NCBI RefSeq assembly: GCF_000185965.1 | Contig: NC_014924.1 | Coordinates: 1,488,001 to 1,552,000 of the forward strand | DNA: 64,000 nt | Direction of reading: 5' to 3' | Origin: Pseudoxanthomonas suwonensis 11-1 | GTDB lineage: Bacteria > Pseudomonadota > Gammaproteobacteria > Xanthomonadales > Xanthomonadaceae | Part shown: in pieces, positions 8,224 to 17,030 of the stretch | Layout of the letters: each line of letters begins with the position of its first letter | Numbering within the stretch: position 1 is the first letter of the stretch | Notes under the pieces: generated by a model | Seen by the model: only the letters and a program-made list of their open reading frames with translations | Told to the model about the DNA's origin: nothing | Databases searched by the model: none | Translations under genes and position numbers: made by a program

Positions 8224-9111
8224 ATGCGCATGGATCCACAACGCGGGCAGACGACCCGCAGGCGTGGCGGTGGCTTCGGTGGCGGGTTGCGGATACTGGT
8301 GGTGCTTGGCTTCCTGGTCTACGGAGGCTGCTACTACCTGTCCAACCGCACCCAGGACCCCTACACCGGCGAGACGGTGCTGATCGACAGCAACCTCGGC
8401 CCCGAGCAGGAACGCGCGCTGGGCCTGCAGGCCTACGAGGAGATCCTCGGCCAGGAGCCGCCGCTGCCACGCTCGGATCCGGCGGCGCAGCAGGTCACGC
8501 GCATCGCGCAGCGGCTGATCGACAAGGTCGACGAGGTCACTGCGGAGCTGGCGGCCGGGCACGGCCTGGAAGCGCCCACCCACTGGCAGCAGTTCGACTG
8601 GGACGTCAACGTGATCCAGTCCGACCAGGCCAATGCCTTCTGCCTGCCGGGCGGGAAGATGGCGGTCTACACCGGCCTGTTCCCGGTGGCCCAGAGCGAG
8701 GACGCGCTGGCAGTGGTGATGGGCCACGAGATCGCCCATGCGCTGTTGCGCCATGGCGCCCAGCGCATGAGCCAGCAGAAGCTGACCCAGATCGGGCAGA
8801 TGGCCGGTGCCGCCGGCGGCCTGGATCCGCAACAGCAGCAGATGGTGATGGCGGCGATGGGCTACGGCTACCTGCTGCCCTACGCGCGCAGCCACGAAAC
8901 CCAGGCCGACGAGGTCGGGCTGATGCTGGCGGCGGCGGCCTGCTACGACCCCAACGAGGCGATCGGGCTGTGGGAGCGGATGTCCGCCAGCGGCGGCGAG
9001 GCGCCGCCGGAGTTCGCCTCCACCCATCCCAATCCGGGCACGCGCATCCAGACCCTGCAGGCACTGATGCCCAGGGCGATGGAGTACCGGGAGAAGTTCT
9101 GCCGGCAGTGA
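8224..9111 (+). CDS. M48 family zinc metallopeptidase, membrane-anchored (BepA/LoiP-like)
   Basis: 295 aa. A basic N-terminus and one hydrophobic segment (~22-37) end in GGC, either a weak lipobox or a signal anchor, so the enzyme should face the periplasm. The gluzincin motif HEIAH is at 168-172, and the SHETQADEVG segment (~225) gives the third zinc ligand, Glu. Related M48 lipoproteins remove misassembled outer-membrane proteins. It follows the FGE-like lipoprotein gene closely with GGAGAG as ribosome site. It is convergent with phaR, the stops being only 18 bp apart. Confidence 0.9.
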   Translation: MRMDPQRGQTTRRRGGGFGGGLRILVVLGFLVYGGCYYLSNRTQDPYTGETVLIDSNLGPEQERALGLQAYEEILGQEPPLPRSDPAAQQVTRIAQRLIDKVDEVTAELAAGHGLEAPTHWQQFDWDVNVIQSDQANAFCLPGGKMAVYTGLFPVAQSEDALAVVMGHEIAHALLRHGAQRMSQQKLTQIGQMAGAAGGLDPQQQQMVMAAMGYGYLLPYARSHETQADEVGLMLAAAACYDPNEAIGLWERMSASGGEAPPEFASTHPNPGTRIQTLQALMPRAMEYREKFCRQ

Positions 9112-9129
9112 TGCCGGCAGTCGTTGCAC

Positions 9130-9627
9130 TCAGCGGCGCGGCTTGCCGGGCGGCGGAGTCGTGGTGTCGGGGCGGCCGGTCGGGCGGCCCAGGCTGCCGG
9201 CCAGCCCACGCTGGAATTCCTGCCACAGCTCGAGGTTGCGCTCGGTCAGCTGGTTCATGGCCGTCCATGGGGTCTGGCCCAGCAGGTTCCCCATCTGCTG
9301 GCGGAAGGTCTGCTGCTGCTCGAGGAACAGCTGCATGCTGCGCTCGAGGTAGTTGCCCATGAAGCCCTGCAGCGAGTCGCCGTAGAAACGGATGATCTGG
9401 CTCAGCAGCTGGGTGGAGAGCATCGGCTCGCCGTCCTGTTCCTGCTCGGCGATGATCTGCAGCAGGACCGAACGGGTCAGGTCCTCGCCGCTCTTGGCGT
9501 CACGGACCTCGAAGGACTCCCCGTCGAGGATGAGCTGGCGCACGTCCTCGATGGTGATGTAGCTGGAAATCTCGGTGTCGTACAGCCGGCGGTTCGGGTA
9601 CTTCTTGATGATGCGGGTGGCAGCCAT
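9130..9627 (-). CDS. phaR: polyhydroxyalkanoate synthesis repressor PhaR
   Basis: 165 aa. The N-terminal DNA-binding domain (~1-65) begins with the hallmark IIKKYPNRRLYDTE, followed by SSYITIEDVRQLI. The PHB accumulation regulatory domain (~68-115) contains LLSQIIRFYGDSLQGFM. The tail is low-complexity Pro/Gly/Arg. PhaR binds nascent PHB granules and represses phasin and biosynthesis genes. It sits 87 bp downstream of the acetoacetyl-CoA reductase gene on the same strand, consistent with a shared PHB role; no PHA synthase is in the window. Confidence 0.93.
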   Translation of the reverse strand: MAATRIIKKYPNRRLYDTEISSYITIEDVRQLILDGESFEVRDAKSGEDLTRSVLLQIIAEQEQDGEPMLSTQLLSQIIRFYGDSLQGFMGNYLERSMQLFLEQQQTFRQQMGNLLGQTPWTAMNQLTERNLELWQEFQRGLAGSLGRPTGRPDTTTPPPGKPRR

Positions 9628-9714
9628 CTAGAGCGCTCACTCGGGGTTTCAATGTGTACCCGAGCATGGCGCACTGCAGCACCGCTTGCAACTGCCGTCC
9701 GTCCTGCCGGTGGG

Positions 9715-10455
9715 CTACCAGCCCATGTGGTGGCCGCCGTTGATGTCCAGGTTGGAGCCGGTGATCCAGGCCGCTTCCTCGGCGACCAGGAAGCCGACCG
9801 CGTAGGCGATCTCCTCCGGACGGCCCAGGCGGCCGGTGGGGATGTCGGCCACGATCTTGGCGCGGACCTCCTCCGGCACCGCCATGACCATGTCGGTGGC
9901 CACGTAGCCGGGGGACACGGTGTTGACGGTGATGCCCAGGCGGGCGTTCTCGCGCGCCAGCGAAATGGTGAAGCCGTGCATGCCGGCCTTGGCGGCGGCG
10001 TAGTTGGCCTGGCCGTACTGGCCTTTCAGGCCGTTGATCGAGCTGATCTGGATGACCCGGCCCCACTTGCGCTCGCGCATGCCGTCGATGACCGGACGGG
10101 TGACGTTGAACACCGAGTTGAGGTTGGTGTTGATGACCTCGTGCCACTGCTCGGCGGTCATGCGGTGGAAGGTCGTGTCGCGGGTGATGCCGGCGTTGTT
10201 GACCAGGATCTCGACCGGACCCAGCGCCTGCTCGACGCCGCGCACGAGGTCAGCGGCGCCTTCCGGGGTGCCGACGTCGCCGGGGACGAGGGTGATGTCA
10301 TAACCCTCGGCCTTCATCTGCTGCTGCCAGGCGCGGGCCTTTTCCTCGTTGCGGTAGTTGGTCGCGACCCGGTGGCCCATGTCCGCCAGGCGTTTGCAGA
10401 TAGCGGTACCAATTCCGCCGGTGCCACCAGTGACAAGTGCGACGCGACTGCTCAT
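9715..10455 (-). CDS. phbB: acetoacetyl-CoA reductase (NADPH), SDR family
   Basis: 246 aa. Classical short-chain dehydrogenase: TGGTGGIG cofactor loop near residue 9, NNAG at ~88, catalytic Ser in QISSIN (~138) and the YxxxK pair in QANYAAAKAG. The terminal INGGHHMGW is typical of PhbB. It reduces acetoacetyl-CoA to (R)-3-hydroxybutyryl-CoA, the second step of polyhydroxybutyrate synthesis. It lies 20 bp downstream of gluQ and upstream of phaR on the minus strand. FabG is the nearest alternative, but the C-terminus and phaR context favour PhbB. Confidence 0.9.
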   Translation of the reverse strand: MSSRVALVTGGTGGIGTAICKRLADMGHRVATNYRNEEKARAWQQQMKAEGYDITLVPGDVGTPEGAADLVRGVEQALGPVEILVNNAGITRDTTFHRMTAEQWHEVINTNLNSVFNVTRPVIDGMRERKWGRVIQISSINGLKGQYGQANYAAAKAGMHGFTISLARENARLGITVNTVSPGYVATDMVMAVPEEVRAKIVADIPTGRLGRPEEIAYAVGFLVAEEAAWITGSNLDINGGHHMGW

Positions 10456-10475
10456 GGGGTTCCTTGCCGGCTCGG

Positions 10476-11399
10476 CTATTCAGACAGTTCCGGGCCAGTT
10501 GTAGTGAGCGCTTCGTGAAAGTGCAAGCGCGCCGGAAGCCGTGCACGCTCGAAGTGCATGATCGCGCGCCGAAGTAGTGCGTCGACCTTGTTCTGGCCCC
10601 GTAATGGTGCCGGGTCCTGTCCGAGCAGGGACCAGCAATGTTGCAGTGCAGGAACCGGATCCGCCGGATCCACGGGCAGCGCGGCGCTGGACTTGGACAG
10701 TTTGTGGCCGTCGGCATCCAGCAGCAGCGGCAGGTGCAGGTAGCGCGGGGTGGGCAGGCCGAGCGCGCGCTGGAGCAGGATCTGGCGCGGGGTGGAGTCG
10801 AGCAGGTCGGCGCCACGCACCACATCGGTGACGCCCTGTTCGGCGTCGTCGACCACCACCGCCAGCTGGTAGGCCCAGAAGCCGTCGGCGCGCAGCAGCA
10901 CGAAGTCGCCGACCGCGCGGTCCACGTCCTGGGCGTAGCGTCCCTGCAGGCCGTCCTCGAATTCCACACGGCTGCCATCGGCCACCCGCAGCCGCACCGC
11001 CGGATGCGGTCGGGGCACGGTGGTGACGCAGCGGCGATGGATACCGCCGGCGGCGGCCAGCTCGCTGCGGCTGCAGGAACAGGGGAAGGCCATGCCCGAG
11101 GCGAGCAGGCGGTCGAGCGCATCCCGATAGATCGCGCCGCGGTCGCTCTGCCGCACCACCGGCAGGTCGGACTCCATGCCGAACGCGGCCAGCGCGGCCA
11201 GCTGCGCATCGGCCGCGCCGGGCACTTCGCGCGGGCGGTCCACGTCTTCGATGCGCACCAGCCACTGGCCACCGGCGACCCGCGCCAGCAGCCAGCTGCC
11301 CAGCGCGGCGACCAGCGATCCGGCGTGCAGCGGCCCGGTGGGCGAGGGTGCGAAGCGGCCGCGGTAGGGAACGTCGGATGCCTGGGATTCTTGCGCCAT
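10476..11399 (-). CDS. gluQ: glutamyl-Q tRNA(Asp) synthetase
   Basis: 307 aa. A truncated GluRS-like class I synthetase without an anticodon-binding domain. It has the HIGH-like block [14 protein letters not shown] and KMSKS-like HKLSKS. It attaches glutamate to queuosine in tRNA-Asp. The zinc site reads CSCSR...GGIHRRC: two Cys plus a third Cys are kept, but the usual Tyr ligand is His here and the loop is one residue shorter. I start at MAQESQAS; an upstream in-frame ATG only adds low-quality sequence overlapping the divergent htpX promoter region. Confidence 0.92.
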   Translation of the reverse strand: MAQESQASDVPYRGRFAPSPTGPLHAGSLVAALGSWLLARVAGGQWLVRIEDVDRPREVPGAADAQLAALAAFGMESDLPVVRQSDRGAIYRDALDRLLASGMAFPCSCSRSELAAAGGIHRRCVTTVPRPHPAVRLRVADGSRVEFEDGLQGRYAQDVDRAVGDFVLLRADGFWAYQLAVVVDDAEQGVTDVVRGADLLDSTPRQILLQRALGLPTPRYLHLPLLLDADGHKLSKSSAALPVDPADPVPALQHCWSLLGQDPAPLRGQNKVDALLRRAIMHFERARLPARLHFHEALTTTGPELSE

Positions 11400-11491
11400 C
11401 GGCGCATGGTCGCGGCGCGGCGGGCTTGATTTCAAGGGTGGCGGCATCCATCTGCCGGATGTCCCCAACGAACAATCCCGGAGCCTGCAGA

Positions 11492-12367
11492 GTGTTCAGC
11501 CGTATCGCCCTGTTCCTTGCCACCAACCTCGCGGTGCTGTTCCTGGCCAGCATCGTGATGTCGCTGCTGGGCGTCAGCCCCGACCAGATGGCCGGCCTGC
11601 TGGTGCTGGGCGCCATGTTCGGCTTTGGCGGCTCGCTGATTTCGCTGCTGACTTCCAAGTGGATGGCCAAGCGCGCCACCGGCGCCCAGGTCATCACCCA
11701 GCCGCGCAACGAGGCCGAGCGCTGGCTGCTGCAGACGGTGCGCCGCCAGGCCGAGGCCGCCGGCATCGGCATGCCCGAGGTGGCGGTGTACGACGCGCCG
11801 GAGATCAACGCCTTCGCCACCGGCGCCAACCGCAACAATGCGCTGGTGGCGGTGTCCACCGGCCTGCTGCGCAACATGAGCGCCGACGAGGCCGAGGCCG
11901 TGCTGGGCCACGAGGTCGCGCACGTGGCCAACGGCGACATGGTGACCATGGCCCTGCTGCAGGGCGTGCTCAATACCTTCGTGATCGTGCTTGCGCGCGT
12001 GGTCGGCGGCATCGTCGACACCTACCTGTCCGGCAACCGCGAGGGCGAGGGCCGCGGCATGGCCTACTTCGCGATCGTGCTGGTGCTGGAGATGGTGTTC
12101 GGCCTGTTCGCGACCATGATCGCGATGTGGTTCTCGCGTCGCCGCGAGTTCCGCGCCGACGCCGGCGGCGCGCAGCTGGCCGGTCGCCACAAGATGATCG
12201 CCGCGCTGGAGCGGCTCTCGCTCAACCATGGCCAGAGCACGCTGCCGAACCAGATCGCCGCCTTCGGTATCTCCGGCGGCATCGGCGAGGGCCTGCGCAG
12301 GCTGTTCCTGAGCCATCCGCCGCTGGCGGAGCGGATCGCGGCGCTGCGCGCCTCGACCGCGGCCTGA
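11492..12367 (+). CDS. htpX: membrane protease HtpX
   Basis: 291 aa. The GTG start gives [17 protein letters not shown], matching the conserved HtpX N-terminus, and has GGAG 8 bp upstream. Two N-terminal membrane spans are followed by the M48 zinc motif HEVAH at 140-144 and two more hydrophobic segments (~150-200). [12 protein letters not shown] supplies the third ligand. HtpX cleaves misfolded inner-membrane proteins and is typically envelope-stress induced. The gene ends in a strong terminator shared with the convergent MliC gene. Confidence 0.95.
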   Translation: MFSRIALFLATNLAVLFLASIVMSLLGVSPDQMAGLLVLGAMFGFGGSLISLLTSKWMAKRATGAQVITQPRNEAERWLLQTVRRQAEAAGIGMPEVAVYDAPEINAFATGANRNNALVAVSTGLLRNMSADEAEAVLGHEVAHVANGDMVTMALLQGVLNTFVIVLARVVGGIVDTYLSGNREGEGRGMAYFAIVLVLEMVFGLFATMIAMWFSRRREFRADAGGAQLAGRHKMIAALERLSLNHGQSTLPNQIAAFGISGGIGEGLRRLFLSHPPLAERIAALRASTAA

Positions 12368-12384
12368 TCCGGTCGACCGGAAGC

Positions 12385-12411
12385 AAACGGCCCGCCAATG
12401 GCGGGCCGTTT
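12385..12411. terminator. bidirectional intrinsic terminator between htpX and MliC gene
   Basis: A perfect 12-bp stem AAACGGCCCGCC/GGCGGGCCGTTT with a 3-nt loop, flanked by A-rich and T-rich sides so that it can serve both convergent transcripts. Confidence 0.85.
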
Positions 12412-12433
12412 CCGTTGCAGGCCGCGGCACGGG

Positions 12434-12880
12434 TCAGCCGGCAGCGCCGGGAACCTGCTGGCACTGCACCGGCTCCTGGCCGGACTGGGTCAGGGTGGCT
12501 TCGTTGCCCTTGTTCCAGAATTCGTTGCCGTTGGCGTCCGCGTAGCGCGCGCCGGAAGCGGAGCGCGCCTGCATCAGCACCAGTTCGCCGCGGTCATGGA
12601 CCAGGGTGACGGTGCCGGCGCCATTGTCGAAACGCGCGGAGAGGCGCTGTTCGCCGCACTGGAAGGCGCTCTGGACGATGTCTTCGTTGATCGCGCCGGA
12701 CATGGCCGGATCGAGCTCGGCGCTGGAGGGATCGCCAGCGGTTACCGCCGCCGCATCGCCGGCCGGGGGCGGTGCGGCGCCGGGGTCGGTGGCCGGCTCT
12801 CCCGGTTCCGCGTCGCGCTGGCACGCCGCCAGCGCCACCACCATCAGCAGCGGGGCGATGGCATGGATGGATCTGTTCAT
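12434..12880 (-). CDS. MliC-family lysozyme inhibitor lipoprotein
   Basis: 148 aa. A lipoprotein signal ends in ALAAC (Cys20). An acidic, Pro/Ala-rich linker (~21-65) leads to an MliC-like beta-barrel (~70-145): FQCGEQRLSARFDN, then VTLVHDRGELVLMQ, SGARYADANGNEFWNKGNEA and a final Cys in VQCQQV that can pair with the first. MliC proteins protect Gram-negative cells from c-type lysozyme. The ATG overlaps the stop of the upstream DJ-1/PfpI gene (ATGA), so the two are translated together. Confidence 0.85.
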   Translation of the reverse strand: MNRSIHAIAPLLMVVALAACQRDAEPGEPATDPGAAPPPAGDAAAVTAGDPSSAELDPAMSGAINEDIVQSAFQCGEQRLSARFDNGAGTVTLVHDRGELVLMQARSASGARYADANGNEFWNKGNEATLTQSGQEPVQCQQVPGAAG

Positions 12881-13443
12881 GCGGAACGCTCCTGGCCCTT
12901 GTGGCGACCTTCGGCGATTTCCTCGACCAGCTTGGAGCAGAAGGCCGGCAGGTCGTCGGGGGTGCGGCTGGTGACCAGGCCCTGGTCGACCACGACCTCG
13001 CGGTCGACCCAGCGGGCGCCGGCGTTCTCCAGGTCGCGCTGGATGTTCTGCACCGAGGTCAGCTCGCGCTTGCCCACCACGTCGGCATTCACCAGCACCC
13101 AGGGGCCATGGCAGATCGCGCCGACCGGCTTGCCTGCCTGGAAGAAGGCGCGGGTGAAGCGGACGGCGTTGTCGTCTGCGCGCAGGGCGTCCGGATTGAA
13201 CAGGCCGCCCGGGATCACCAGGGCGTCGTAGTCGGAGGCGTCGGCATCGGCCAGGGCCTGGTCGACGTCGACCTTCTCGCCCTTGTCGAAGTGGCGCATG
13301 CCCTGGATCGAGCCCTTCTCGGGCGACACCACGTCGACCTCGGCGCCGCTCTCGCGCAGGGCGCGCAACGGCTCGAGCAGTTCGGATTCCTCGAAACCGT
13401 TGCTGGCCAGGATGGCGACGCGCTTGCCGGAAAGCTTGCTCAT
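12877..13443 (-). CDS. DJ-1/PfpI family protein (YhbO-like)
   Basis: 188 aa. Class I glutamine-amidotransferase-like fold: AILASNGFEESEL at the start, ALVIPGG at ~75-80 and the nucleophile elbow AICHGPW with Cys111. It most resembles the PfpI/YhbO group, proposed to act in stress survival, as a protein or nucleotide deglycase or chaperone. I start at MSKLSGKR; a longer form would add 28 unrelated residues. It is coupled by a 4-bp overlap to the MliC-like lipoprotein gene downstream. Confidence 0.9.
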   Translation of the reverse strand: MSKLSGKRVAILASNGFEESELLEPLRALRESGAEVDVVSPEKGSIQGMRHFDKGEKVDVDQALADADASDYDALVIPGGLFNPDALRADDNAVRFTRAFFQAGKPVGAICHGPWVLVNADVVGKRELTSVQNIQRDLENAGARWVDREVVVDQGLVTSRTPDDLPAFCSKLVEEIAEGRHKGQERSA

Positions 13444-13550
13444 GGGGGCTCCTTGCGGGGGAATGGGGAGCGCCCACGATAGGTGCCACCCTGCGCCGCA
13501 GGCGCGAAGGTGGCGTGGTCGAAACATTAAGCGCCGACCGTCGTTCAGCC

Positions 13551-15329
13551 TCAGCGCGGCGCCTGCTCCAGCCGCAGCACCGGGTACAGGCCATGGCGCT
13601 GGTCCCAGGCTGGATGCCGGCGGTAGAAGAACTCCAGCCGCGCCGCCGGGTCGGCCGCGAAGGCCTCGTCTTCGGCCAGGCGCCGCTCGAATTCGCCGCG
13701 CACCGCCGGATCGCGCAGCATCTCCCGCGCGACCTGTTCGGCGACGTAGTCCTCCATGTACTCCTTGCGCTCGAAGGCGTTGTTGAAGCTGCCCCAGGCC
13801 ACCAGCGAGTCCGGCGCCCGTGGCTCGAGCAGCGCCAGCACCACGCGGGCCAGCGGTTGCGCGACCGGCACGTACAGTGCGCCGGCGCGCACGTCATGGC
13901 GCTCGCGCTGCCAGTCGCCCTGCAGTTGCAGGCCTTGGCGGCCCTCGAACGATCCGTCGGCAAAACCGATCATGGTGGCGCGGAAGGCATCGGCCTCCAC
14001 GCCTTCGAGCGGCTGGTCCAGTCGCCGGTACTGCACGCCGTGGGTGTCCAGCACGCGCTGCACCTGCGCCGCCCATGCCGGCGGCACCAGGTAGCCCCCC
14101 GCCGGCACCTTGACTTCCACGCTGGGTACCAGCTGGTAGCGCAGCGGCAGCTTCCAGACCTGCGGGGTGGTCTCGTCGTAGCGGGTCATCAGCGCGCCGG
14201 ATACGTCCGACGGCGTGCGGGCGTAGGCGTAGCCGCGGAAATCGATCGTACGGGTCGCGTCGGTGGCATCCCAGGCCAGCGCCTCGACCTTGCCAGCCAG
14301 GCGCGCGGCGCGCGCATCGGCGGCATCGGCCTCGGCACGCCAGCGTGCGCCATGCCGGGCGATCTGCTCCAGCACCGCGACCACGGTGTTGCGGGTGGTG
14401 CGCACGCGCTCGGGATAGGTGCGCCAGGAATGGGTCTCGACCAGCATGCCCAGGCGGTTGCGCAGCACGAAATAGCCGTGGGAGAAGCGCGGCGGCGGCA
14501 CGTCGTCGGCGAACCCGGTGGAGGGGTCGTCCTCGACCAGGAACGAGGGATAGAAGTCCAGCGGCAGCGAGCCGGCCTTCGCCAGGTCGGCGATCACCGC
14601 GTCGCGCCACCGGCGGCCGGCCTTGCGCAGGACCGCATCGCCGGAATGCAGCGGCTCGACCTGGATGGAGACGTCGTGCTCGAACTGGGCGCCGTCGGTG
14701 GCGTGCAGGTCGACCATCGCCAGCGGATCCCATTCGCGCACCAGGGCCAGCATGGCCTGCATCTCGGGCGAATCTGCCTTCAGGTAGTCGCGGTTGAGGT
14801 TGTAGCCCTGGGCCGTGGTGCGCCAGCCGGTTTCCTCCGGGCCGCGCTGGTTGGGACGGTTCCACGCGCCGAAGCGCTCGTGGCCATCGACGTTGAACAC
14901 CGGCACGAACAGCCACACCACCTTGTCCAGCACGCCAGGCGCCGCCTTGCCTTCCAGCACCTCGCGCAGGGCCAGGAAGCCCGCGTCCTTGCCGTCCACC
15001 TCGCCGGCGTGGATGCCACCCTGGACCAGCACCACCGGCAGCTTGCGGCGGCGGGCCTCGGCGGGATCGAACGCACCGGTCGCGGTGACCACCAGCAGCT
15101 GCATCGGCCGGCCCTCGGGCGTGGTGCCGAACTGCAGGGCGCGGACCCGGTCGGGCCAGCGCTGCTGGAACGCGCCTGCCAGGGCCGGGACCTCGTCGTA
15201 GCGGCCGGTGCGCAGGAAGCCGGAGCGCTCGGCCACCGTGGCCAGCGGCTCGACGGGCTGGGCGGAGGCGGGCAGGGCGGGCGTGGCGGCGAGCAGGCAG
15301 GCCAGGAGCAGGCGGGAGCGGAGCGTCAT
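13551..15329 (-). CDS. M14 family zinc carboxypeptidase, secreted
   Basis: 592 aa with a signal peptide (~1-23, ASA|Q). Carboxypeptidase M14 fold: zinc ligands HAGE (His107, Glu110) and His209 in VDLHATDG, a NLNRDYLK substrate block at ~177, and the probable general base Glu in LVETHSW. The C-terminal ~200 residues extend beyond a minimal M14 catalytic domain and are seen in large Xanthomonad M14 proteins. It probably degrades periplasmic or extracellular peptides. It diverges from the POT peptide transporter gene across ~130 bp, suggesting linked peptide use. Confidence 0.9.
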   Translation of the reverse strand: MTLRSRLLLACLLAATPALPASAQPVEPLATVAERSGFLRTGRYDEVPALAGAFQQRWPDRVRALQFGTTPEGRPMQLLVVTATGAFDPAEARRRKLPVVLVQGGIHAGEVDGKDAGFLALREVLEGKAAPGVLDKVVWLFVPVFNVDGHERFGAWNRPNQRGPEETGWRTTAQGYNLNRDYLKADSPEMQAMLALVREWDPLAMVDLHATDGAQFEHDVSIQVEPLHSGDAVLRKAGRRWRDAVIADLAKAGSLPLDFYPSFLVEDDPSTGFADDVPPPRFSHGYFVLRNRLGMLVETHSWRTYPERVRTTRNTVVAVLEQIARHGARWRAEADAADARAARLAGKVEALAWDATDATRTIDFRGYAYARTPSDVSGALMTRYDETTPQVWKLPLRYQLVPSVEVKVPAGGYLVPPAWAAQVQRVLDTHGVQYRRLDQPLEGVEADAFRATMIGFADGSFEGRQGLQLQGDWQRERHDVRAGALYVPVAQPLARVVLALLEPRAPDSLVAWGSFNNAFERKEYMEDYVAEQVAREMLRDPAVRGEFERRLAEDEAFAADPAARLEFFYRRHPAWDQRHGLYPVLRLEQAPR

Positions 15330-15400
15330 TGATCGGGCCAGGGCGGAAAGCGGACATGATGCCAGCGGCGTCTGGTCGCGGCAGCCGCACGATCCCCTCG

Positions 15401-15454
15401 GGTACCGGCCGCGATGCGGGATCAGGTACCCTCCGTTTCTTTTGTGACGGTACC
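15401..15454. repeat. three GGTACC palindromes spaced exactly 24 bp
   Basis: GGTACC occurs at 15401, 15425 and 15449 in the divergent region between the M14 peptidase and POT transporter genes. The last copy ends 5 bp before the transporter ATG. The exact 24-bp phase is visible; function is unknown. Confidence 0.6.
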
Positions 15455-15458
15455 CGGG

Positions 15459-17021
15459 ATGAGCACGACCACCGCCGGACAGGGGCGCATGCCCCGGCAG
15501 ATCCCCTTCATCATCGGCAACGAGGCCTGCGAGCGCTTCAGCTTCTACGGGATGCGCAACATCCTGGTGCAGTTCCTGATCACCTCGACCCTGCTGCAGC
15601 ACATCATGGCCGGGCAGGAGCGGGAGCTGGCCGCCAAGGACCTGATGCACAGCTTCATGATCGGGGTGTACTTCTTCCCGCTGCTGGGCGGCTGGCTGTC
15701 CGACCGCTTCTTCGGCAAGTACAACACGATCCTCTGGTTCTCCCTGGTGTACTGCGCCGGCCATGCCTGCCTGGCGCTGTTCGAGGACAACCGCGCCGGC
15801 TTCTTCACCGGCCTGGGCCTGATCGCGCTGGGTGCCGGCGGCATCAAGCCGCTGGTGGCCTCGTTCATGGGCGACCAGTTCGACAGGACGAACAAGCACC
15901 TGGCGCGGGTCGTGTTCGACGCCTTTTACTGGATCATCAACTTCGGTTCGCTGTTCGCCTCGCTGCTGATGCCGCTGTTCCTGAAGAACTTCGGTCCCTC
16001 GGTGGCGTTCGGCATTCCCGGCCTGCTGATGTTCGTGGCCACCCTGGTGTTCTGGCTGGGTCGCAAGCGCTACGTGCTGGTGCCGCCGCAGCGGGTGGTG
16101 GACCAGCACGCCTTCTCCCGGGTCATCCGTACCGCGCTGCTGGCGCAGGCGCCGGGGCAGGGCAGGGCCGGCCTGTGGCTGGCCTGGATTGGCGTGGCAC
16201 TGGCGGTGGCCTCGTTTGGCCTCATGCCCTCCCTGGGCTTCGTGATCTCGTTCTGCGTTGCGCTGGTGGTGCTGCTGGCAGGCGTCGGCGGCGGTGCCTG
16301 GATGCAGCTGGAGCGCGCGCGTGGCGTGCATCCGGACGAGGCGGTGGACGGTGCGCGTTCGGTGCTGCGGGTGCTGGTGATCTTCGCCCTGACCACGCCG
16401 TTCTTCTCGCTGTTCGACCAGAAGGCCTCCACCTGGGTGATCCAGGGCAACGAGATGACCAAGCCGGAATGGTTCGTGTCCTCGCAGATGCAGGCACTGA
16501 ACCCGGCGCTGGTGATGATCCTGATCCCGTTCAACAACCTGGTGCTGTACCCGGCGCTGCGCCGCTTCGGCTGGGAGCCCACCGCGCTGCGCCGGATGAC
16601 CGCGGGCATCGCCTTCAGCGGCCTGGCCTGGATCGTGATCGGCGGCATCCAGGTGGTGATGGATGGTGGCGAGCCGATGTCCATCGTCTGGCAGGTGCTG
16701 CCGTACGCGCTGCTGACCTTCGGCGAGGTGCTGGTCTCGGCCACCGGCCTGGAGTTCGCCTACAGCCAGGCGCCGGCGGCGATGAAGGGCGTGGTCATGA
16801 GCTTCTGGAACCTGACCACCACCATCGGCAACCTGTGGGTGCTGCTGGCCAACGCTGCGGTGCGCAACGACACGGTCACCGGCAGCATCGCCACGACCGG
16901 GCTCAGCACCACCGCCTTCCAGATGTTCTTCTTCGCCGTGTTCGCCCTGGTCGCCGCCCTGGTGTTCGGCATGTACGCGCGCAGTTACCGCATGGTCGAC
17001 AACTACCGCGCCGCCGCCTGA
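15459..17021 (+). CDS. POT/PTR2 family proton-dependent oligopeptide transporter
   Basis: 520 aa. An MFS-type inner-membrane protein with about 12-14 spans. The POT signature ExxERFxxYG is present (EACERFSFYGMR, ~27-38), as is the PTR2 signature GAGGIKPLVASFMGDQFD (~127-144). It imports di- and tripeptides with protons. I use the ATG giving MSTTTAGQG, which precedes the conserved MPRQIPFIIGNE; an upstream in-frame ATG would add 15 unsupported residues. It is followed 9 bp later by a rhomboid protease gene, so the two are probably one operon. Confidence 0.93.
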   Translation: MSTTTAGQGRMPRQIPFIIGNEACERFSFYGMRNILVQFLITSTLLQHIMAGQERELAAKDLMHSFMIGVYFFPLLGGWLSDRFFGKYNTILWFSLVYCAGHACLALFEDNRAGFFTGLGLIALGAGGIKPLVASFMGDQFDRTNKHLARVVFDAFYWIINFGSLFASLLMPLFLKNFGPSVAFGIPGLLMFVATLVFWLGRKRYVLVPPQRVVDQHAFSRVIRTALLAQAPGQGRAGLWLAWIGVALAVASFGLMPSLGFVISFCVALVVLLAGVGGGAWMQLERARGVHPDEAVDGARSVLRVLVIFALTTPFFSLFDQKASTWVIQGNEMTKPEWFVSSQMQALNPALVMILIPFNNLVLYPALRRFGWEPTALRRMTAGIAFSGLAWIVIGGIQVVMDGGEPMSIVWQVLPYALLTFGEVLVSATGLEFAYSQAPAAMKGVVMSFWNLTTTIGNLWVLLANAAVRNDTVTGSIATTGLSTTAFQMFFFAVFALVAALVFGMYARSYRMVDNYRAAA

Positions 17022-17030
17022 GGAGCACCG

